From Prosopocoilus inquinatus (Eukaryota; Arthropoda; Insecta; Coleoptera; Lucanidae): a stretch of 64,000 nucleotides of DNA. Position 1 is the first letter of the stretch. Every line of letters begins with the position of its first letter. This document shows positions 35,211-47,075 of this stretch, piece by piece. Made by a program: the position numbers and the translations under genes. The DNA is taken from contig CM069872.1 of assembly GCA_036172665.1 (NCBI GenBank), forward strand, positions 41,650,101 to 41,714,100. The letters run 5' to 3'. The notes under the pieces were generated by a model. The model was not told where the DNA came from. It worked only from the letters and a program-made list of their open reading frames with translations, and made no database searches.

Positions 35211-36984
35211 GTATCTGCTGGACAGCACTTACATTTGAGCGGGGAACTGAAAGGGAATGTGTCGATTGCCGCCCAACAGGGAATGCACTTCAACCAGCAA
35301 CATGCCAGCAACGCCGGAAACCCGCCCCAGCAACACAACACCCACCAAACACCTCAGGGCAACCCTCAGCAAAACCCACTTTCAACGCAGAACGAAACGC
35401 AGCAGCATTCCGGGCCTGGTATGAACCAACAGCAGACAGCGAGCTCGATGCTTTCCGGGAACCAACATCCGAATTTACAAGGGTCGCTGGGTGGGATGAA
35501 CGCGAATGGAATCTCAACGGGAATGGCCTCCAGTATGCATAGCCCTGGTATAAACGCAAGTAACATACCGGGATCGAATGGTATGCTAGGGCCTGGCTCG
35601 CATCACGGGGGAATACCGGGCACTCAACATTTGTCGGGGCAGACGTCATTGGGAGATACCTACTCGTTATCGCAGTCGCAGACCATCAATTTTACTCAAC
35701 AAACTCTGAGGCAGAGAGCTAATGGCACTACGAGTACGTTTAACTGAAAGTTTCTTGAGCAAAATTATTTATTTGAGAATGTTGTAGGTATGCCGACATC
35801 AATGGGACCCACCGGTCCAATAGGTCCGAACGGACCGATGCCAGGAAGTGGTTTGGCACCACGTCACATGAGTCCTCAGGCGATGGAGCAGCAGAAGTTA
35901 ATTCAACAGCAGCAGATTTTGAGGGCGCAGCAGGCTGCAGCGATGCAACAACACATTCGACCTCCTCCTCCGGATTATAAGACAAGTGCAGGTATGATGC
36001 AGGGAATGCAACCACGTTACTCCGGAGCACCGCCCGCCATGAGAAGGATGCCACACCAACCGATGCCGCCGTCAGGTCAGTGAACGTGCATCAACAATCA
36101 CTGAAAACGTATACTAACGCAATTATTTTTAGACGTTAATGTTTCGTTTTTGGCTACAGGACCTATGATGAGATCACACAATATGTATATGATGCAGCAA
36201 CAGCATATGGCCACGACAAGGGGCATGTATCCTAGGCAGCAAACGGCCATGAGTAACATGGATACGATGCCACAACATGGAACAACAGAATGGCGACATA
36301 TGATAATGCAGCAGCAGCAGAGTGCAAATTTTAACACTCAGATGAGGCCGAACTTTCAACAAGGTGAGGACGATGCACAACAAGCAATTATTTTGTTAAA
36401 AAAAGAAAAATCCTGCAGGTTTTAATATGAACGCTGGAAATATGCAAATGACCGCGCTTCAACATCAGCAGTTGCGACAGCAAAGTATGGTGGGAAACTC
36501 AATGGGACCAGCACAAAATATGAATCAAAACTTAGGGCAAAGTCAAGTGATGGGGCAGACAGGGTCTATGTCTCAGATGAACAATATGAATCAGCAGATG
36601 ATCACTCACATGCAACAGCAACAAACCGTTATGCAACAGAATGCCAATCAGGTAATTTACATCTACAGGAAGTTGAAAGGTATGAGCAACTAATAATGTT
36701 AACTGTTTCAGATGTCAATTTCGAATCTTCATATGCAGCAGACGCAATCAATGTCAATAACAAATCAAGCAATGCAACAGCAAAACATGAACAATCAACT
36801 AGTGAATGCTTCCTCTGCAAACAGTCAGCCGAACTCCATGAACAATTTTAATTCTCAAGCGGCTGATTTTAGCCTAGAATTTTTGGATAATTTATCATCG
36901 GCGGATACGGGCGGTTTCACTGAGCAAGAGCTGCTCAGTTCTTTCGACAGTGATTCTGGTTTCAACCTGCAGGATATTTTATGA
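35211..36984 (+). CDS. mam: mastermind C-terminal exons (Notch transcriptional co-activator)
   Basis: Five exons (35211-35733, 35788-36075, 36160-36363, 36419-36651, 36712-36984) join in frame to 506 codons and a stop. Introns are only 54, 84, 55 and 60 bp, all GT-AG; three share the phase G|GT or A|GT and the last is phase 0. The product is very rich in Q, M, N, G and P. It contains the landmark [15 protein letters not shown] (about residue 150), a [15 protein letters not shown] block followed by RPPPPDYK in exon 2, and an acidic tail ending [10 protein letters not shown]. These features mark insect Mastermind, which binds the Notch intracellular domain-Su(H) complex in the nucleus and recruits co-activators. 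The N-terminal basic Notch-binding domain is not in the window, so the gene continues upstream; the first exon here opens in phase 0 after a good acceptor. Confidence 0.88.
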
Positions 36985-38805
36985 AGTTTCTACATTTGTG
37001 TTGATATTTTTTTATATGCATATATATTATATATTTTTGTATATATTTATCTTATCTGTGGTTTCTGTTGCATTTTATTTATAAACATCTCTAATAAGTT
37101 AAGAAGTAAATTTACCAGAGAATGCGATAGACATTTTTTTTTTATAAATTGTTTTATATGATGTTGTTTTTATATAAGAACTAAAATAGTTCATTTATTT
37201 TTTTACCTGTGAGGAATTTTCCACGGTCGGAAGGAATCGACTTTCAGCAGCATCAACAAATATGGTTTCGTATGTGTCGGAAAATTTTTTATAATACACT
37301 GCCAGTCCCAGCAAAAAGTTAATTTAAACGAGCTGTGAAATTATATTAAGGATGATTAATTATTGCGCCAGTTATTATTTTTAAATTAACTTAGTAAACA
37401 GTTTAAACTTGAACATAAAGAAAATACAACTATTAGATAATTTCTATATAAGCATGTTATATAAAAGAATGGCACATAAACATTCGTGTATTAATAAATG
37501 AATTGATAATTATTAGAAATGCAAACAACATCACTTTAAAACATATATTTTGAACTAATATGAAAACCGATCATTATTTTGTAAAAAAAAATCAGTGGGT
37601 AACAACTGTATTTCTTAATATAACAAAATCATTGATAACGCTAACTGATTGTACATAATTTAAAAAATGATGCAAATTGGCAGAATTAATCAATAGTAAT
37701 CATATCATTTGTTAAAATAGCATATTTTAATAGCGAATAAACCAGAACTGTTTGCAATATGTGTGTTTGAGAAACAATCACTCAGATTGTTAAATTATAG
37801 GGACCTCAAATGAACGGATACATGTTTTCTTTCGTTCTGCTATATTTTCCTAGGCAATTTTTATCTACAAGAAAAATATCTGTAGGTTCATTGACAAATA
37901 TTTAGTAGAATGAAATACATAGTTTGTACATAGTAAGGAAAATGTATTTACACAGTAGGGTTTTATGTTACTTTTTGGGTTATTTGAAAATTATATATAC
38001 TCTATAAATATATTGTAGTAGATTTTTTGCACTGACGTTGCAAATTTACTTTAAAACGCCAAATTTAGTTTTGTTTTTTTTTTTTCTTAATCATCCTAAA
38101 CCGTAAAAGATCTTCAAAGACAATTTTAATTTACATCTTACATCTCCACTTCTAATCTCACAGATCCAGTAGTTAGTTAAGTTAAAGTAAATTTGCAAAA
38201 TGAGTGTAAAATTAGGAAAAATATTTTAGAAATTGGCTTAATAATGACAGGTTTCATTTTTCAATCTTGCAGTACATTCTTCCAATCTTAAATCTTCGGA
38301 TTTTCAAACAGAACACCAAAACTCACGTCTCGCTCTTAATCTCCCTTTATTAAGCCAATTTTACCAAACTAGATCTCAGTTAGAAGTAAAACTCCAAGTA
38401 ACGTGTTTTATTTTACATTTTGGTGGAGATTTGAAAACGAAAAAGAAACTTCCACGAGAGTACATTCCAACTAAATTGAAACGCAACCGCGGCGTTGTTA
38501 GGCGAACAGTATTGAGTACTAGAAAGAAAGGCATTATTTTGCAGTATTGTGTCATCGGGGAAAATTTATTATAATTTTTTTATGCAGAATTTAGTTTTGT
38601 TTACACACACAGATTTTTTTATTTTCCTTTTTTTTTACCTTATTTATGTGTGTACTTAGATGAACAAAAATTGTTATTATAATGTTCTAATTTTTGCTAT
38701 CGTACAAGAGTTTATATTGAAAATATATTATATATTCCATGTTTTGTAGATTTATTGTCACATGAAGTGAAATTATATAAAATAAAATATGTAAAGTATT
38801 AAAAC
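36985..38805 (+). other. mam: Probable mastermind 3' UTR
   Basis: AT-rich sequence with no ORF follows the stop. Earlier AATAAA-like words at about 37492 and 37735 are possible proximal sites, but the clearest signal is AATAAA at 38781, followed by a T-rich stretch. A UTR of about 1.8 kb is inferred only from this. Confidence 0.45.
38781..38786 (+). terminator. mam: Polyadenylation signal, probable mastermind distal site
   Basis: AATAAA, followed within 30 bp by a run of ten or more T (38806 on), the arrangement of a cleavage and polyadenylation site. Confidence 0.5.
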
Positions 38806-38953
38806 TTTTTTTTTTTTATTCATGCACAGTACATCTTACTTTATAAAGTTTAAAGAAATTAGCAATTTAACATAAAAGGAAACCCTTAAGAATGTCAGTA
38901 TAATTAAAAACCAGAAGCAGGGACTAGGATCCGAAAATATTGAGGTTGAGAAC

Positions 38954-39120
38954 AATTAGCCTGACGTATAGGCAACTCAAATCACTCGTAGCTATTGAAT
39001 TTGCCTATATTAGAGTTCTTTGGGAACTTTAATTTTATGGGAATAATTAACCTGATGTATAGGCAACCCAAATAACTCACAGTTAGAAATTTGCCTATGT
39101 TAGAATTTTAATTGGCAATA
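38954..39120. repeat. Two diverged tandem copies of a 90-bp unit
   Basis: The phrase aattagcctgacgtataggc at 38954 returns as aattaacctgatgtataggc at 39044, each followed by CAACTCAAAT-like and TTTGCCTAT-like words at the same spacing. Confidence 0.7.
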
Positions 39121-41136
39121 ATTAAACATTCAAAATTCAAATTGGAAAAATGGCGTCGTACAATTTCAGGTTTTTACATAATACAAGAAAGCAAATCTGA
39201 CATTAATATAATTAAGATATTACAAGACGCCTTATTTCGCAAAAAAAGGATATTTCAGCTTGAATTATGTATGTATCAAAATTGTACTTAATAGTTTTAT
39301 TACATAACACGGAAATGATATGAAATAGCAAACTAGATATTAGCAATGTTTAAAAAAAAATTAAATCTGTATTTGGATCAATTGCACAACGAAATTAAAA
39401 CTGATGCGCCAAAATCTCTGAATTGCATCATCTTTCCCAACGAGGTATTGACTTACGTGTGCTTTGTGCTGCTATTACTTCGCTCGCAGCAAGTTCACGG
39501 ATTCATTTTAAAATCGGTTTTCGTTTAGATTGTTTACCGAATTATCTATCAGTCGGTGTCAGACAAAACTTATCTTTACATCTATTACGCGTAATAGCCT
39601 ACCGTAATAAACCGCCGCACATTTTTTTTTCTTTTAATTTACACGGGTCGCACGGTCTCTGCGATCAGGGTCGGATTCAAATAATTTCCTTTAAACTCTC
39701 AAAAGAGAACCTGTTTAATTGCTTCGAACTCGTAAAATATATAAAGATATGAGCGCTGGTAACGTCTTCAAAAGTCACTACGCACCATCGACCATTAATT
39801 CCACGGGACAATTCTGCACGTTTTGCGTTCAAACGAACATTAATTGTGGTTTTAAGTTTCCAAATACGTTTTGTTGTTGGCACGGCACGAAAATGCATCG
39901 CAACAGAAGAATGAAGTAAGTTCCTCTAATTTTCCTTTTTTTTTTCGTTGTGTTGTTTATAAACACTCGCACGAATTTCGTCATTATCCCAATCCACATG
40001 TCATTAAAAAGTAATCAAAAATGGCACTTATGTACAACATGATTTGAATTTTTCATAGTCACTGCCATTAAATGCTTTAAAAGTTAGTCACCGACGTGCG
40101 AAAAATTCTATGGCCAAAAACAGATGAGCGGCGTCTTGATTATGTATTTAAAAGTGCCATCATTATCATATAATTCCAGGAACAAAGTTACGTTACCTCT
40201 ACTTAACCTGTTATCTAATCTGAGTTGTTTATTATAACCGATGAAACACACTCATAGATACATATTTAAAAAAAAATAACTGTTGCGTAGAAAATTATTC
40301 AATTATTAATTTCATTTGCATTCACCGATTCAGACTTGAATTAATTATATTTTCTCACTCTCATTAATTAATAACATTAGCATTTTCATTCAGTGATGTA
40401 TTGTATCCGTTTGAGATATCAGAATTCCTGATGTATTAATTTTCATTTTTCGTCTTTTTTTATAACGTTTTTCGTTGTACAAATTACAATTTGAAACAAA
40501 TATCAAAATCAAATGATTATTACATATTTTTATTAATATTAATGTGTTATAACATGGGATCAATGATCGTAAAGTCTCGCCACCCTGGTAGGCTCTGGAT
40601 GTGTAAATCTTTTTTACAGTATTTTGACACGTGTTTCTTAAACGAAATGTCATTTTGATTAATAAGATGCTCTAAGCTGTAGAAAAAAAACAGTTTACAC
40701 CTCCGTGCCCTTCCAGAGTGACGGGAATTTATGATAACACGTGAGATACCTACTTACATTAAAATTTTATTTTTTTATACTTTTTGTACATTTTACACTA
40801 CAAGCAGTGGTTCACTTTTTTCAAATGTTTAAATTATGTACTTACCTACACAGTAAGTTAGTTGTATATCAAGAAATAAGAAAAAACTAACTAAAAAAAT
40901 GTGTATTTGTAACTAAAATTTCTTATTCCAAATATTGTAAAAATTGAACCAAATATTTCATAAGGAGTAAGCTAGTCTTAAAACGGCCTTTAGATTACGT
41001 TTGTTTTTATAATTTTAATAATTCGAATTTCCCTACACATTATGTAATTTAAAAAAAAGTACACAATAATTTAATGTCGTTCAAAAAGTAATTAAATTTA
41101 GGAATGAAAACTCAAGTTTTTTTTATTATCATCCTT
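39121..41136. other. Stretch without a recognised gene
   Basis: The part 39400-39920 is GC-richer with overlapping open frames of 60 to 109 codons on both strands. None is recognisable and they conflict, so I do not call a gene. The rest is AT-rich. Confidence 0.4.
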
Positions 41137-41317
41137 TACAAAGAAATTAGATTTAACCTCCTAACCACAAAAAGTTTGTTTAAAAACTATATACGTATTT
41201 CGGCCTTCTTCTTCTTCTCTTGTGATCAAGAAGAAGGCATCTACTGAAGGTGAAATACGTATATAGTTTTTAAACCAACTTTTTGTGACTAGGAGGTTAA
41301 ATCCAATTTCTTTGTAC
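41137..41317. mobile_element. Foldback MITE, about 180 bp
   Basis: Arms of about 65 bp are inverted copies (ACAAAGAAATTAGATTTAAC against its complement, then AAAAACTATATACGTATTTC against GAAATACGTATATAGTTTTT). The centre has two opposed GAAGAAGGC words. No coding content. Confidence 0.75.
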
Positions 41318-42004
41318 TACAAACCACAGTCTCCAATACATTTTAATATCATCCTTCAGTTTATTTTACTATTAGCGCTCCTTTAAAAAAAATATTTAAT
41401 TACATGTAACAAAAGAATTAAAAAAATATATAAATAGTAATTCTCAATTTTAGTAGACTGTATAATTAACAGTTACATTTAACAATAACAGTAATAATAG
41501 TCAACGTAAACTATTGCGTTAAATAAATATTTTCTGTTAAGCTTCTATTTGAACTTGGATAAAAATCGGTTTTTATGATTATGAAGTTCAAATATACACA
41601 TCCTATGTAGTGCATGCTTTTGTTAGCCGACTCTGAAAACATGAGTAAAATACTCGTGCAGAAACGAGCAATGTTTATTGTAATAATATGTATTGTGCAT
41701 TGTAAAACTGTAAAAAATACTTGGAGTCGACAGTCAACAGCTGTTTTCATTCCGAGGAAACCCTCGACGCCAATTTTTAAATGAAATTTACAACCGTTAT
41801 TATAAAAACAAATTTTGTGGTAAATTATTGCGTGTGCAATAATAAACAAAACGTGATTTTATTATTTATTATTATTATTATTATTATTGAAGTTCAAGAA
41901 CCGACAGCCTTAATTTTCGTTAAAATTAATAAAATTTCCATCAATTTATCACAGTTCATTGTTAATCAAAATTGGATTTTGAAAATCTGAAATATTTTTA
42001 TGTG

Positions 42005-42275
42005 CTGCTTCCTGCCACACTGGAATTGTATACGTGGCTTCTTGCCGCGACGAAATTGTGCGTATACGTAGCAGAAGCCACGTGGAACTGTACGCGTGGC
42101 TACCTGCGCGATAGAATTGTACACGTGGCTTCGAAATTATGTAAGAGGTGTGTGCCACGGTGGAATTGTTTGCGTCGCTTCTTGCCGCGGTGGAACTGTA
42201 TACGTAGCTTTTTGCCACGGTGGAATTGTATACGTGGCTTTCTGCCACGATGGAATTGTATAATACGTGGAAGTT
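42005..42275. repeat. 30-bp minisatellite, about 8-9 diverged units
   Basis: The unit is close to TTGCCACGGTGGAATTGTAT followed by ACGTGGCTTT. The last three units are most alike; earlier ones are diverged and one stretch near 42130 is irregular. Because 30 is a multiple of three, the array is open in several frames; the plus frame reads a ten-residue repeat LPRWNCIRGF. GC content is far above the flanks. Confidence 0.85.
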
Positions 42276-43203
42276 AAATACATGTTAAATGGTTTTCTCA
42301 TAAAAACCTCTTTATATAACACTCATTTATATTATTTTATATTATTTATTTATTTATACCGAAACATCAAAAATATTTTGGACAAGGGCGGTCATGAACA
42401 TGAGAACAGCGACTGTCTATTAACAGCAAATAACAACAAAAATCTAAAGAAATAACAATAAAATATATAATTAATTTGTTGCGGACACTTGGAAAAATTG
42501 AGATTTTTGTCGACGTTTCTCTGTGAGTTTGACAGCTTCTTCAAATTAATTATTTGTACATATATTTTATAATAATTTTCATCGGGCGAGATAGTCCTTC
42601 AATTAAAGAAATAACAACAAGTAAACTCTTTCAGAATTACTTGACAAATTTTATTATAATTATGCACTTGCAGTATACTAAGATGTAATTAAAAAGTAAT
42701 GGAGACTGATTTTAAAAAGAAAAATAGAAAATTTCGAGCAACCGTTACCGCCTTCGGTTTTCTTCGGTCAACTGTGGACCTGCGTGAAGTTGCAGAAATG
42801 CTTTAAAGAAGGCTAATTAAAAAAAAAGTCAGTACCGCGGTGTTTTATGAAAAAATCTATATAATACTTTTTTGCGAAGTATGATCACGACTGATCAGTT
42901 AAGGAATCAATTCTGTAACTGGGCTGCAGTCAAAAAAGGGGTTGATAGTAATACTCTTTTAAAGTTCAACCAACTTTTTAATACTTTTTTGTATAGACCT
43001 CATTTATATTTTTTGCTTTACATTGAAACAAAACATTTTTAATAAACGCTTTTAATTTATGAATTGTTAAAAACCCTGTGTAACTATAATATTCTTGATT
43101 TAGTGTCGCTTCTCTAATTTATTAGAATATTTATTTTCCTGTATCATTTAGTTATTTAAAATGAATATTATAAATTTATTAACTTAAGTTTTTTAAGTTC
43201 ATG
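42276..43203. other. AT-rich stretch with one dispersed repeat
   Basis: The segment around 42882-42927 (TATGATCACGACTGATCAGT, then TAAGGAATC and AACTGGGCTGC) is also present at about 9899-9952, so it is a dispersed repeat of unknown class. Otherwise nothing is recognised. Confidence 0.5.
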
Positions 43204-43568
43204 TACAGGGTGGCAATGTGAGAATTCTCATATCCTTTAACTTTCTTCTTTTAAATTGAGAAAAAATGTTCAATTTTAGAAAATTGGGTTAGGATTTCAT
43301 GATTATTGTTTTTGAAGATCGGAGGTCCCACAAATAAATGTTATGAATGATTTAATTTCCTTTGACCTTGCCATTACCGACAGTCGTTATTATAAAATAG
43401 GAAGCTTGATAATTTTTGACAATGCCAGACTTTGACTTCTATCAAATTACATGCACGTAACTTAACGAAAAGAAAACGTAGCCTATGAGAAAATCAAAAG
43501 ATCGTGAATGCTTTATAAGTGAGGCATATCTAAATTAAAGTGTTTTTTTTTTTTTAATTTGCCTACTA

Positions 43569-44865
43569 TACAGGATGAGTCATATTTTTGCACATCTGTA
43601 ATAACTTTCTTATTAATAGAGACAGGCCAAAAATTGTATGACGTATCAAGAACTATAACTCTGTTAAAGTAGTTAATTACGATCGATTTGCAATTGTTTA
43701 AGAGTGTCCACGTCTCCTTATTTTTTTTAAAATTAGATGATATATTTCTAAAAATGAATTTTGAGAAAAAAGAACTTCTTTCTATTTTAAGAGTTTTGTC
43801 ATCTTAGATAACAAAACTGTTCAGAAAAACACGGAAAACTTTTGCATCGCAGTAAACCACGGACATGGTGCGCAAATTTCACATACGTCGTTTGTTTTAA
43901 CAAATAATAGTGGTAAACAATAATCTCGTAAAAAAAATTTGTTGCAAATGGATAAATTTTTTTATTTCAGTAGGACTGATTTAGTGAATAAAATTTAGTA
44001 ATAATTTAGTAATTCAGATGTTTCAGCCCTATTTGGGGCTTCTTCAGCAGAAACAAAGCTCGAAATTTCCACTGCAAACCAAAAACGACTTGACCAATTT
44101 ATTCGCAAAAGCGATGTAATAGTGCAATGTCAAGTCACAAATAATAATCTTGTAGATACTAGAAATGAAACCTACACAGTGGCGATGAGAATGAACACGC
44201 AGGATGTTTTTATTTTAAATTAAAGTGTTCCACCGCAGTATCATTTGACGTGTTCCATGCTATTTGGCATTAGGGAATAAATGTGATATTATTATTATTA
44301 TTGTATCTGTATTTCGCATGCAAATTTGTAGGTTAATAGTGAATTCCTTTTTACCTTTTAAAAATTAATTAATCTTAATCTCAATAAATTTTCACTCCTC
44401 ACGAGGACAATTCGTGTTAATGACTACCAAATACCTACTTTTTAAGTTAAAACTGAAACTGAAATTCTAAAGCCTAATACAAACTTTGTCAGTTAAAAGA
44501 CAATGGTAGAAAATGAAGATTTCTCTTTGATTTATTAGTCATGGGCTATAATTATAAAATTACTAAAGAATCCTTTATAATTCTTGGTCTTCTTCTGAAA
44601 ATTTTTATTAGCTAAGGTGGCAAAATTCTTCCGAGTCTTCCACATTCAGAAATAGAGATAAATTTTCTATCAAAATTCATCGTTAGAAATAAATATATCA
44701 TATGATTAAAAAAAAGATGAAGGAGGTGTGGCCGCTCGAAAACAATTAAAGATCGATGTAAACTGATTTAACAAAGTTGTAATTCTTAACACCCCAGACG
44801 ATTTTTAAAAGTTTTTTGCTTTATCTCTACTGATAAGAAAGTTATTATATATTACTCACCCAGTA
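43569..44865. mobile_element. Nested non-autonomous element, about 1.3 kb
   Basis: The left end TACAGGATGAGTCATATTTT continues to AATAACTTTCTTATTAATAG. The right end mirrors it with CTACTGATAAGAAAGTTATT and then TACTCACCCAGTA. Terminal inverted similarity extends about 55 bp. No coding content recognised. Confidence 0.6.
44015..44119 (-). ncRNA. Hammerhead ribozyme fragment, diverged copy ending at the cleavage site
   Basis: Read on the minus strand: GCAGTGGAAATTTCGAGC, inner stem strand TTTCTG, core CTGAAGA, stem II AGCCC with loop CAAATA and GGGCT, core GAAA, then CATCTG, where the homology stops. In the other copies this is CAGCTGTC followed by the cleavage point, so this copy ends within about two bases of that point. 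The 3' strand of stem I is therefore missing. The loop CAAATA differs from CAAGCA elsewhere, yet core bases and stem II pairing are kept. Confidence 0.65.
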
Positions 44866-45334
44866 TTCTATTCTAATTTTATTCATATTTTTTTTTGATC
44901 AAGCAATGCCTACTATATTTTCTTAAACTTTTGCAATTTATTGCCAATCCTAATAGGGCGTATCTTGCAATAAAAAAGGTTTTAAAATTGAAAAATGTCT
45001 GTTTTGAACGATTGTACAACTGACGGTAATTTAAATCGATCCGTTAATATCTCAATAAAAAGGAGCACATGGATGTATAGTTGAGAAATGAAACGCACTG
45101 TAAGTTGTAAAGGCAAATTTTGTTTCATATAACTCCCTTATTGATTAAAAGTTTATGTCAAATGTTACGAAACAGAATTGTAATTACTTAGGGAGCGGAT
45201 AACAGGTTCTGGTATTTGAGATCGCCTCTTCAAACCACAACCATGAAATTAAAATTATTTTTCTTGTACATTTATTTTATATTTACTTATCCGGACTCAT
45301 TCAACGTCTCGTAAATGATCATTTTCATTTTTAG

Positions 45335-45406
45335 GTGAACGGCCAAGTTCTGAAACGAAATGTTCGAAAACCTGAAACAGGCCGCTCTGTAGTAATTAAT
45401 CTTGGC
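45335..45406 (+). other. Exon-like 72-bp segment of unknown gene
   Basis: It is flanked by an acceptor with a T-rich tract (tcatttttag) and a strong donor (GTAAGT). It is 24 codons long, open in one frame only (VNGQVLKRNVRKPETGRSVV then INLG), and GC-richer than the flanks. It lies inside the 43.2-46.4 kb composite region. It could be a cassette or untranslated exon, an exon of a transposon transcript, or chance. Confidence 0.3.
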
Positions 45407-45859
45407 GTAAGTTTTATCATGTTTAAGCGACTGTAAACTGTAAATATTAGACGAACCATCATTTATTTAAAAACAAAAACTAATAAGGATTGAACGTAAA
45501 ATAAAAAATGAAATGCCAGTTTTCTTATTTAAACGATATCATGTCTTTCTCTTTTCTTAGCAAATTGATTTCTTTAGTTTAAAGTTTACAACACTAAAAT
45601 ATCGCTTCAAAAATTAATCGAGACGCATATTTTATAACGCAGAAATTTTTATCTTGCTTATAAAATTAAATTATTTCTAAGTGTAAATAAACTGTTTTGT
45701 TTTATCATTGTTTCAATTTAAGTTTCTAAATTTGGCTTACTTATTTCAAAAATTATTAAGAAATTTTTCTAGATACAAGTCCAAGGACATAAAAATATGT
45801 ATAACTGTAGTTTATCGTTCATTTATAAGACGCTCAAATGTTCTTTTTTTGTGAACATA

Positions 45860-46359
45860 TACAGGTGTTTCATAACAGGTGAAAAGAAAATGAAATCTCA
45901 TGTACATAATCTCATTTTAAGTTAAAATGAAAGAATAAAGAAATTTAAAATTTTGCTTACTTTCGGATTTACCTGAAGTTAAAGTTAGATAACCAGAAAA
46001 AGTATTTAATAAGCCTTAGAATAAAAACATTAAATAAAAACATAAAAATATAACACACATACAACACAAAATTGTTCAAAGTATTCGTCTTGGTGACGTA
46101 TACAGCGTTCACATCGGATTATTAAAGCATTGAAAATTAAAAAGAAATATTGACGTTACTTTGATTTGTGGGTAATTTCTTTTTCCAAGATTAACCTTAT
46201 TAGAACTAAATCAATTATTTCAGTTTCTATCCTCAAACTCAGATAATTCCGAAACTAAGCAAAATTTGAAATTTCTTTATTCTTTCATTTTAACTTAAAA
46301 TAAGATTCTGTACATGAGATTTCATTTTTTTTTTCAACCTGTTATGAAACACCCAGTAT
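45860..46359. mobile_element. Inverted-repeat element with about 100-bp arms, 500 bp
   Basis: The left arm TACAGGTGTTTCATAACAGG runs through GAAATCTCATGTACA and AAAATGAAAGAATAAAG. The right arm is its inverted copy, ending CCTGTTATGAAACACCCAGTA. The arms are about 85-90% alike by eye over roughly 100 bp. No coding content. Confidence 0.8.
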
Positions 46360-46592
46360 AAAAAAGATATAATTATTAAACTATTTTTCCAAATTAAAAA
46401 TAAGGAAGTTAAAAGAGATAGAAACTCTCACGTTGACACCCTGTGCATTTTTAAAAATCGTAACAAAATTATTAATCTGCAAAATTAATTATTGATTTAG
46501 CAGTTTCCTAATTTTTTCGAAATGTAATATTTTCCGGCCACTGTCTGCCATTCGGTGTATCGATAAGAGATAAAATAAAAATAAAAACTCAC

Positions 46593-47075
46593 CCCAAACT
46601 CCAACCTTCGATGCTGAAGTGGAACTGAAAAGAAAAGCAGGAAACCGTTAGAAAAATTGAAAGAAAAAAATGCTAAAAATTACTTACCCTACCTTGAAAC
46701 GAAGCGTGCGGTTCTAGTGCCGAAGAAACCGCTTCAATAAATCCAGGAAAGATCACTCACTGTAAATTTCACTGAAAGAAAAAAAAATATAATACCTAGA
46801 TACAATTAATTAAGATTAATTATTTCGTTTTAATATTTATACGTAATAAAACGTGTTGAGTTGCTTTTTGTCTAAAAAAATCTCCTAATTTTTATAAGCC
46901 AGGTTTAATTTTGCCTAATTACTGCTATAATTGATTAATATTTATTGAAATATTATTGCAATTGCGTAACTCGATCATCGTGACCTAGCCAAGTTAAATT
47001 TTAAATTTTATTTGCTAAACACATATTACGAATTCGCATGAATTTTCTCACCTACACTCGATGTTAAATGTAGTC
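46593..47075 (-). other. Candidate cluster of three small minus-strand exons
   Basis: On the minus strand, three GC-enriched blocks are each bounded by AG and GT: 47075-47052 (24 nt; tttttcttag before, GTGAGA after), 46755 or 46759 to 46688 (68-72 nt; GTAAGT after), and 46624-46593 (32 nt; cttttcttttcag before, GTGAGT after). One joined frame is open throughout and reads, in part, VIFPGFIEAVSSALEPHASF and then QGRFHFSIEGWSLG. No start codon, family match or continuing exons were found. They might be untranslated or noncoding RNA exons. Splice-site quality is the only real support. Confidence 0.3.

Larger units (their letters stand above)
43204..46444. mobile_element. 3.2-kb composite region bounded by inverted CACCCTGT ends
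   Basis: The left end ACAGGGTGGCAATGTGAGAA continues into CTTTAACTTTCTT. The right end has AAGGAAGTTAAAAGAGATAG and then CTCTCACGTTGACACCCTGT, the inverted counterpart over about 45 bp. Inside are two more inverted-repeat elements (43569-44865 and 45860-46359) and a ribozyme-family fragment. No transposase was recognised, so it is either a large non-autonomous element or two unrelated ends. Confidence 0.55.

Noticed and set aside
35290..36383. Long minus-strand ORFs (119, 104, 79 codons) opposite mastermind
   Set aside because: They are shadows of the repetitive Q/M-rich plus-strand exons and cross its intron boundaries.
39346..39919. Possible coding exon with frames of up to 109 codons
   Set aside because: Frames on both strands conflict, contain no motif and lack convincing splice sites.
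41195..41275. Hammerhead-like words (CTGAAGGTGAAATACG) in the centre of the 41.1 kb foldback
   Set aside because: There is no room for stem II and no complete CTGANGA core next to GAAA, so it does not form a hammerhead, although it may descend from a Penelope-type end.
42005..42275. CRISPR-like array
   Set aside because: The units are contiguous 30-bp tandem repeats with no unique spacers, in a eukaryotic setting.
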